From the NCBI GenBank assembly GCA_964529265.1, contig CAZGVW010000175.1:1-46230 (forward strand): a stretch of 46,230 nucleotides of DNA. Direction: 5' to 3'. Source of the stretch: CAZGVW01 sp964529265 (GTDB taxonomy: Bacteria > Planctomycetota > Phycisphaerae > Phycisphaerales > UBA1924). Made by a program: the position numbers and the translations under genes. Under the pieces are notes generated by a model that saw only the letters and a list, made by a program, of their open reading frames with translations, was not told the DNA's origin and ran no database searches. Of this stretch, positions 41,341 through 46,230 are shown piece by piece (the stretch's first letter is position 1; every line of letters begins with the position of its first letter).

Positions 41341-41996
41341 GCGAGCCCACATCGGCGCGGCGCGAAGGCCTCGCACGCCAGATCGACATGACTCAGCCCA
41401 TCGTTCTCGCGGGCGGCGCGTGCCGGCGCTTCGGGCGCGACAAGCTCCGCGAGTGCGTCTCGCACATTCAATCCGCCTGTAACGCGTCCGAACTCGAATG
41501 GCTGATCGATGTCCCGATCGCAGCCTTGCGCTCCGTCTTCGGCCCGCGCGTCGCCATCGTTGGGCGCTGCGCACCAGAGGTCGCCTCGCGCGGCGACCTC
41601 GCCTGGCCGGATGACCCCGCGCTCGGCGATCCCCCCACCGGCCCCGCCGCGGGCGTGCTCACGGCGCTCAAGCGATCCGGCCGCGATGTCTTCGTCCTCG
41701 CAGGCGACATGCCCGCCATCACACCCGCCACGATCCTCCGCGTGCTCGAATCTGCCTCCGGGAATCCCGAAGCATGGGCCGTCCTCGGGCGCTCTCTCCG
41801 CGGCATTGAGCCCTGCCTCGGCCTCTACCGCCAGCCGATGTCCGAAGTCCTCCGCGGCCGCCTGGCCGCGGCGCCGCCCCGGCGGAGCCTCCACGATGCC
41901 GCCCCCACCGACAGGCTCGTCACGGTCCTCATCGACGACGCCGCGGCTCGGAACATCAACGCGCCGGGCGACCTCGGGGCGACGGCGCCGCCTTGA
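41337..41996 (+). CDS. mobA: MobA-like molybdenum cofactor guanylyltransferase
   Basis: A 219-residue nucleotidyltransferase with the MobA signature LAGGACRRFGRDKL (residues 24-37), the PTGPAAGVLTAL segment and FVLAGDMPAITPATI with the metal-binding Asp. MobA adds GMP to Mo-molybdopterin to give the bis-MGD cofactor needed by the FdhF/YdeP enzyme upstream. The gene starts with GTG overlapping the stop of the small protein. The C-terminus (VLIDDAAARNINAPGDL) matches the MobA end. Residues 1-18 precede the usual start of the fold, so the true start may be the Met at residue 18. The next gene starts 30 bases later. Confidence 0.85.
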   Translation: MSEPTSARREGLARQIDMTQPIVLAGGACRRFGRDKLRECVSHIQSACNASELEWLIDVPIAALRSVFGPRVAIVGRCAPEVASRGDLAWPDDPALGDPPTGPAAGVLTALKRSGRDVFVLAGDMPAITPATILRVLESASGNPEAWAVLGRSLRGIEPCLGLYRQPMSEVLRGRLAAAPPRRSLHDAAPTDRLVTVLIDDAAARNINAPGDLGATAPP

Positions 41997-42026
41997 CGCC
42001 CCCATCCGTCCCTGTAGCCTCACGCC

Positions 42027-42815
42027 ATGAATCTGGGTCTCTCAGGCCGTCGTGCGGTGGTGTGCGGAGCAACCAAGGGCATCGGCCGAGCCTGCGCCTT
42101 TGAACTGGCGCTCCAGGGCGCCGAGGTGCTGGCCTTGGCTCGCGACGCGGCGGCGCTCGCCGCGCTCTGCGAGGAACTGCCCGTCGAGCCCGAACATCGG
42201 CATTCCTACGCCGTCGCGGACTTCGCCCGGCCGGATGACGTTGGCAAGGCGATCGATAAAGCCGTCGCGGAGCGGGGCGTGGCCCACATCCTCATCAACA
42301 ACACCGGCGGCCCGCCCGGCGGGCCCGCGATCGAGGCGAGCGTCGATGAATACGTCGCCGCCTTTCGGACACACCTTGTGTGCAACCAGATCCTCGCCCA
42401 GGCCCTCGTGCCCGGCATGAAGGAAGCGGGGTTCGGGCGCATCATCAACATCATCTCGACCTCGGTGAAGGAGCCGATTCAGGGCCTCGGCGTCTCGAAC
42501 ACCATCCGCGGCGCCGTCGCTTCGTGGGCGAAAACGCTCGCTCGCGAACTTGGCCCCTTCGGCATCACCGTGAACAACGTGCTCCCCGGGTTCACCGATA
42601 CGGAGCGCCTGCGCTCCCTGTTCGAGGCCCGCGCCGCCAAGGCGCGGCGGCCGGTGGAGGAAGTCGCCGAGGAGGCGCGCAAACAGGTCCCCACGGGCCG
42701 CTTCGCAAGGCCCGAAGAGACCGCCGCGGCTGTGGCGTTCCTCGCGTCCCCCGCCGCGGCATACATCAATGGCGTGAACCTGCCCGTCGATGGTGGAAGG
42801 CTCGGCTGCCTGTGA
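42027..42815 (+). CDS. SDR-family protein lacking the catalytic Tyr and Lys
   Basis: A 262-residue short-chain dehydrogenase/reductase fold. The nucleotide-binding motif CGATKGIG (13-20) and the NNTGGPPGG segment (91-99) are good, and Ser144 is in place. Where YxxxK should follow, the sequence reads GVSNTIRGAVASWAKTLA, with Ser157 in place of Tyr and Arg161 in place of Lys. This matches the BKR-like SDR subgroup that lacks the classical tetrad, so a normal oxidoreductase reaction is doubtful. The ALDH and RidA genes follow, 30 and 28 bases apart. Comparable SDR genes occur in kynurenine degradation clusters of some bacteria, with an unknown part. Confidence 0.85.
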   Translation: MNLGLSGRRAVVCGATKGIGRACAFELALQGAEVLALARDAAALAALCEELPVEPEHRHSYAVADFARPDDVGKAIDKAVAERGVAHILINNTGGPPGGPAIEASVDEYVAAFRTHLVCNQILAQALVPGMKEAGFGRIINIISTSVKEPIQGLGVSNTIRGAVASWAKTLARELGPFGITVNNVLPGFTDTERLRSLFEARAAKARRPVEEVAEEARKQVPTGRFARPEETAAAVAFLASPAAAYINGVNLPVDGGRLGCL

Positions 42816-42845
42816 GGCGGGTTATCGTCTAACGCGGGAACCGCC

Positions 42846-44300
42846 GTGGAGAAGATCCTCAACTACATTGATGGCCGGCTCGTGGAGCCCGCGGCGCGCG
42901 GGTTCTTCGAGAACATCGAGCCCGCGACGGGCGAGGCGTATTCGGTCGCGCCTGATTCAGACGAGCGGGACGTCCAAGCCGCGGTCGCCGCGGCGGAGCG
43001 GGCGTTTCCGGCGTGGTCGTCCACTCCCGCGGCTGAGCGCTCCCGCCTGCTCCTCCGCCTCGCCGACCTGATCGAAGAAAACCGCGAGGAACTCGCGCAG
43101 GCGGAGAGCCGCGATTCGGGCAAGCCGGTGTCGCTCGCGCGACAGGTGGATATCCCACGGGCCGCGGCGAACTTCCGCTTCTTCGCGACCGCCATCCTGC
43201 ACGAGCAGACCGAGGCGCACCTGACCGACGGCCAGGCGCTGAACTACACGCTCCGCCTGCCGCGGGGGGTTGCTGGGCTGATCTCTCCATGGAATCTGCC
43301 GCTGTACCTGCTCACGTGGAAGATCGCGCCGGCCCTCGCGACTGGGAACACCGCTGTTGCCAAGCCCAGTGAAGTGACGCCGATGACGGCGTTTCTGCTG
43401 TCGAGGCTGTGCGGTGAGGCGGGATTGCCTCCGGGCGTGCTCAACATCGTGCATGGAACTGGTGGGAAGGCGGGCGTTGCGATCGTCCGCCATCCGAAGG
43501 TGACGACGATCTCCTTCACCGGCGGCACGGCCACGGGCGCGGCGATCGCCGCCGCGGCGGCGCCGATGTTCAAGAAGCTCTCGCTCGAACTGGGCGGGAA
43601 GAATCCGAACATCGTGTTCGCCGATGCGGACATGGATCGGGCCGTCGCGGAGTCCGCGCGGGCCGCGTTCAGCAACCAGGGACAGATCTGCCTCTGCGGC
43701 TCGCGCATTCTCGTCGAGCGCCCCGCGTTCGAGAGATTCGTCGAGGGATTGACCTCGCGCGCCCGGGCGCTTCGCATCGGCGACCCGGCCGAGAACTCCA
43801 CGGAGCAGGGAGCGCTCGTCTCCCGGGCGCATCTCGACAAGGTGCGCTCGTACATCGAACTCGCGCGGGCGGAGGGCGGGAAGATCCTGTGCGGCGGCTC
43901 GTCTCCGGCCCCGGATGCCCTCCCGCCGCACTGCCGCGGCGGATTTTTTCTCCAGCCCGCCGTCGTCACCGGGCTCGATCCATCCTGCCGCGTCATGCAG
44001 GAGGAGATCTTCGGCCCCGTCGTCACGGTGACGCCCTTCGACCGCGAGGAGGAGGCGATCGCGATCGCCAATGGAACTCCCTACGGCCTCGCGGCGATGA
44101 TCTGGACCAGCGACCTCGAGCGCGCCCACCGCGTGGCCCGCGCGGCGCAGTCCGGGATCATCTGGATCAACTGCTGGATGCTGCGCGACCTCCGCACGCC
44201 CTTCGGCGGCATGAAGCAGAGCGGCGTCGGCCGCGAGGGCGGCGTGGAGGCCTTGCGCTTCTTCACCGAACCGAAGAACGTGTGCGTGCGAACGGGCTGA
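42846..44300 (+). CDS. Aldehyde dehydrogenase, 2-aminomuconic semialdehyde dehydrogenase-like
   Basis: A 484-residue NAD-dependent aldehyde dehydrogenase of normal length. It has the cofactor segment SFTGGTATG, the general base in LELGGKNPNIVF and catalytic Cys282 in GQICLCGSRI. The C-terminus WMLRDLRTPFGGMKQSGVGREGGVEALRFFTEPKNVCV is very close to the pattern of ALDH8A1 and of bacterial 2-aminomuconic / 2-hydroxymuconic semialdehyde dehydrogenases. The product would be 2-aminomuconate. This fits the RidA-family gene that follows, whose relatives deaminate it. The start is GTG. The enzyme supplying the substrate (ACMSD) is not in the window. Confidence 0.9.
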   Translation: MEKILNYIDGRLVEPAARGFFENIEPATGEAYSVAPDSDERDVQAAVAAAERAFPAWSSTPAAERSRLLLRLADLIEENREELAQAESRDSGKPVSLARQVDIPRAAANFRFFATAILHEQTEAHLTDGQALNYTLRLPRGVAGLISPWNLPLYLLTWKIAPALATGNTAVAKPSEVTPMTAFLLSRLCGEAGLPPGVLNIVHGTGGKAGVAIVRHPKVTTISFTGGTATGAAIAAAAAPMFKKLSLELGGKNPNIVFADADMDRAVAESARAAFSNQGQICLCGSRILVERPAFERFVEGLTSRARALRIGDPAENSTEQGALVSRAHLDKVRSYIELARAEGGKILCGGSSPAPDALPPHCRGGFFLQPAVVTGLDPSCRVMQEEIFGPVVTVTPFDREEEAIAIANGTPYGLAAMIWTSDLERAHRVARAAQSGIIWINCWMLRDLRTPFGGMKQSGVGREGGVEALRFFTEPKNVCVRTG

Positions 44301-44328
44301 ACGCTGCGGTGAGTCGAGGGAGAGCGCC

Positions 44329-44763
44329 ATGACCGACGAGCGAAGAGCGAGCGGAGAGATTCACAGCGCCAAGGCGCCTGAGGCCGTCGGGCTCTACCCG
44401 CACGCGCGGCGCGTCGAGAACCTCCTCTTCCTCTCCGGCGTCGGACCGCGCAAACGAGGATCGAAGGAGATCCCGGGCGTCACGCTCAATGACCGCGGCG
44501 AGGTCGTGAGCCACGACATCGAGGCCCAGTGCCGATCGGTCTTCGAGAACGTGCGGACGATCCTTGAAGACGCCGGCTCGTCCTGGGAGCGGATCGTGGA
44601 TGTGCTCGTTTTCCTGACCGACATGAAGCGCGACTTCGCGGTGTACAACCGCCTGTGGGCGGAGTACTTCGCCGAAGTCCGGCCGGCGCGCACCACGATC
44701 GAAGTCGGCTGTCTGCCGACTCCGATCGCGATCGAACTGAAGGTGGTCGCGACGATCGAATGA
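44329..44763 (+). CDS. RidA-family protein, probable 2-aminomuconate deaminase
   Basis: A 144-residue YjgF/YER057c/UK114 (RidA) family protein. Key parts are GLYPHARRVENLLFLSGVGPR, the DIEAQCRSVFENVRTILEDAGSS helix and PARTTIEVGCLPTPIAIELKVVATI, with the conserved Arg that binds the substrate carboxylate (RTTIEV). The GVTLNDRGEVVSHDIEAQ insert is typical of the 2-aminomuconate deaminase branch rather than of RidA itself. Placed just after the ALDH, it would convert 2-aminomuconate to 4-oxalocrotonate (2-oxo-3-hexenedioate). A general enamine/imine deaminase role is the alternative. Confidence 0.82.
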   Translation: MTDERRASGEIHSAKAPEAVGLYPHARRVENLLFLSGVGPRKRGSKEIPGVTLNDRGEVVSHDIEAQCRSVFENVRTILEDAGSSWERIVDVLVFLTDMKRDFAVYNRLWAEYFAEVRPARTTIEVGCLPTPIAIELKVVATIE

Positions 44764-44860
44764 CCGGCCGCCGCGCGAGGAGGCGAATCGAACCGCCGCC
44801 CCCGGAAGATCCCCGAAAAATCCTCGGAATCGCGAAAGAAACCTCGCCTGCGCGCCGCGC

Positions 44861-45877
44861 CTATTGAGGCGCCGCGTGCGTCCATTGACCGAGAAGCATG
44901 CCAAGATCGCTCGAGTTCACGAGCCCGTCCTGATTCAGATCGCCATCCGGATTGGCCGTGCCCCACATCGCGAGCAGCTGACCGAGATCCGAGGAGTTCA
45001 CCTGCCCGTCGCCGTTGATATCGGCGACCAGATCCGCAGGCGCCGCGTCGTAGAGGAACACGAGCGCGCCGCGCTCATCGCCGGTGAGGGCGCGCTTGAC
45101 GCCGGTGTACGCCGGGTGCATCACATCCGCCGACGACCACGGCCAACCCGGCTCGAAATACGTCGGATCGAGATTCACGCTCCCGTTGGGCACCGCTTCC
45201 TGCGGATGATCGAACCCCAGCGTGTGCCCGAGTTCGTGCAGGACCACGGTCTCGATGTCGAAGCCCGCGCCGCCATCGGTGCGCCACTCGAAACTCTCGT
45301 TCAGGTAGATGTCCGTCGAGAGAATCCGGTTGCCCGTGCGATTCACGATCGAGAACGCGAGCACGTTCGGCCCCATCAGGAACGTCTCGCCGTACGACGT
45401 GATCGAAAAGCCCGTCGGGCGACTGAAGATGTCGATGTTCGAGCCCCAGCCGGCCCGCCATCCGATGAACTGCTGCTCGCCCGGAGGCAGCGCCCGATCG
45501 TCGAGCCACTCCTGCCAGCCCGGCCCTTCCCAATCAAACGGCGGACGCTCGCCCGAGTTGGGCACGGCGGTCCAGATGGCCTGGCTGAACTGCACCGCGT
45601 CGCACGTGGATGTCCGCCAAGTCTCGAGCGCGCGAAGCGCCGCCTCGCGGGCCTCCTGCGCGCTCACGTGCGCCTCATTGCTCAGGAATGAGTCCTCAAC
45701 CGCGTAACTCAGAACGACAGGCGCGTCAGGGTCGATCTCCTGCCAGAAATAGAACCGACCGTCATTGATCTCTTCCAGTGTTCGGAATCCGAACAAGGTG
45801 AACCCGAACGCACTGGACCCGGCGCCTGCCGCGCACAGCGCAGCCAACGCGCATTTGAACTTGGCCCGCAGCGTCAC
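44861..45877 (-). CDS. Matrixin-like zinc metalloprotease with dockerin-like tail
   Basis: A 338-residue exported protein. A signal peptide (KCALAALCAAGAGSSAFG) is followed by a matrixin-type metalloprotease domain with the zinc site HELGHTLGFDH (His214, Glu215, His218, His224) and a downstream Met-turn-like SSADVMHPAYTG. The C-terminus holds two dockerin-like calcium repeats (DINGDGQVNSSDLGQLLAMW and DLNQDGLVNSSDLGMLLGQW). The start is GTG at 45877, preceded by GGAGGAGG. An in-frame extension to 46135 is non-homologous. It is convergent with the RidA gene, and no terminator is evident between them. The dockerin pairs it with the dockerin-tailed secreted protein at 37390. Confidence 0.85.
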   Translation of the reverse strand: MTLRAKFKCALAALCAAGAGSSAFGFTLFGFRTLEEINDGRFYFWQEIDPDAPVVLSYAVEDSFLSNEAHVSAQEAREAALRALETWRTSTCDAVQFSQAIWTAVPNSGERPPFDWEGPGWQEWLDDRALPPGEQQFIGWRAGWGSNIDIFSRPTGFSITSYGETFLMGPNVLAFSIVNRTGNRILSTDIYLNESFEWRTDGGAGFDIETVVLHELGHTLGFDHPQEAVPNGSVNLDPTYFEPGWPWSSADVMHPAYTGVKRALTGDERGALVFLYDAAPADLVADINGDGQVNSSDLGQLLAMWGTANPDGDLNQDGLVNSSDLGMLLGQWTHAAPQ

Positions 45878-46019
45878 TCCACTACCTCCTCCGTCACCAA
45901 GACGGTCTCTGCCGAACCCGTATCGGTGAGCGTCACACCACGCATGGCGGCGCCTGAAACACATCCGAAATGTCGCGGCCTTCTCAACGCGACCGCTGCG
46001 AATCAACTGCGATTCCCGA

Positions 46020-46230
46020 TCAGTCCCGTCGCCTCCGGCCCATCGCGCCCGCCGCGACGCCCGCGAGAACCGTCGCCGCGCCGGGACCGGGCACCACGGG
46101 CACCAGCACCGGAGCGTTCGCGGCCACAGGGTCAACGCCGTTCGCCTGGCCCGGAGGGGCCAGCAGGTTCGCGAAGCCCTCGCCGATCGGACGAGCCTCC
46201 GTGAACATGAGCAACGTGATCGATTGCCCG
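46020..46230 (-). CDS. C-terminus of a PEP-CTERM-like secreted protein (partial)
   Basis: The frame is open to the right edge of the window, so only the last 69 or so residues are seen and the start lies outside. The end is a PEP-CTERM-like sorting signal: VPVVPGPGAATVLAGVAAGA followed by MGRRRRD, i.e. a VPGPG motif, a hydrophobic stretch and an Arg cluster. Proteins with this tail are exported and processed by an exosortase-type system. The mature part is not visible. Confidence 0.75.
   Translation of the reverse strand, partial: GQSITLLMFTEARPIGEGFANLLAPPGQANGVDPVAANAPVLVPVVPGPGAATVLAGVAAGAMGRRRRD

Overview
The window is high-GC bacterial chromosome, most likely from a planctomycete of the class Phycisphaerae. 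The evidence is in the proteins: C-terminal dockerin-like calcium repeats ending in AWG or MWG, an LEPR-XLL export motif on a giant surface protein, PEP-CTERM-like tails (VPGPG, a hydrophobic stretch, then RRRR), a membrane protein with a CPLCGYDMRGL zinc ribbon, and two bactofilins. No rRNA, tRNA, CRISPR array, insertion sequence or prophage was seen. The window is mostly chromosomal housekeeping genes, with a few accessory genes and several unexplained non-coding structures.

Layout. 1-1328: an unrecognised small protein whose gene carries two in-frame palindromic repeats, then a gene-free stretch with large hairpins. 1329-4543: an ArsR-type repressor, two double-domain SRPBCC proteins and an exported DUF1579 protein, behind a strong promoter with an operator-like palindrome. 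4561-5320: a 39-bp tandem palindromic repeat and a zinc-ribbon membrane protein. 5387-12840: central metabolism and housekeeping (pyruvate kinase, CinA, a UDP-sugar pyrophosphorylase, PhoU, enolase, a nitrilase-family amidase). 12841-13967: about 1.1 kb with no convincing gene, rich in hairpins, with two promoter-like sequences and a strong intrinsic terminator. This is the best candidate here for an undescribed RNA. 13968-16946: a 992-residue LEPR-XLL surface protein with a cyclophilin domain and a threefold internal repeat.

17035-21070: an AlkD-like DNA repair protein, a lower-GC orphan nuclease-like gene, and a TPP riboswitch controlling thiC. 21084-25574: small membrane, GNAT, bactofilin, DUF3052 and CPBP protease genes, plus a decayed SpoIIE-type phosphatase pseudogene. 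25619-31766: a toroid-like protein, then a GldA / GldF-GldG fusion / DUF4340 transporter set. 31761-38706: OsmC, a PEP-CTERM-like secreted protein, a tricorn-type protease and a dockerin-tailed secreted protein.

38780-41996 is a molybdoenzyme operon (FdhF/YdeP-like oxidoreductase, DUF7009-like small protein, MobA) joined by 4-base stop/start overlaps. 42027-44763 encodes an SDR without its catalytic Tyr/Lys, an ALDH8/2-aminomuconic-semialdehyde-dehydrogenase-like enzyme and a RidA-family protein like 2-aminomuconate deaminase. Together these suggest the lower part of the kynurenine (tryptophan) degradation pathway. The window closes with a dockerin-tailed matrixin protease and the C-terminus of a PEP-CTERM-like protein that runs off the right edge.
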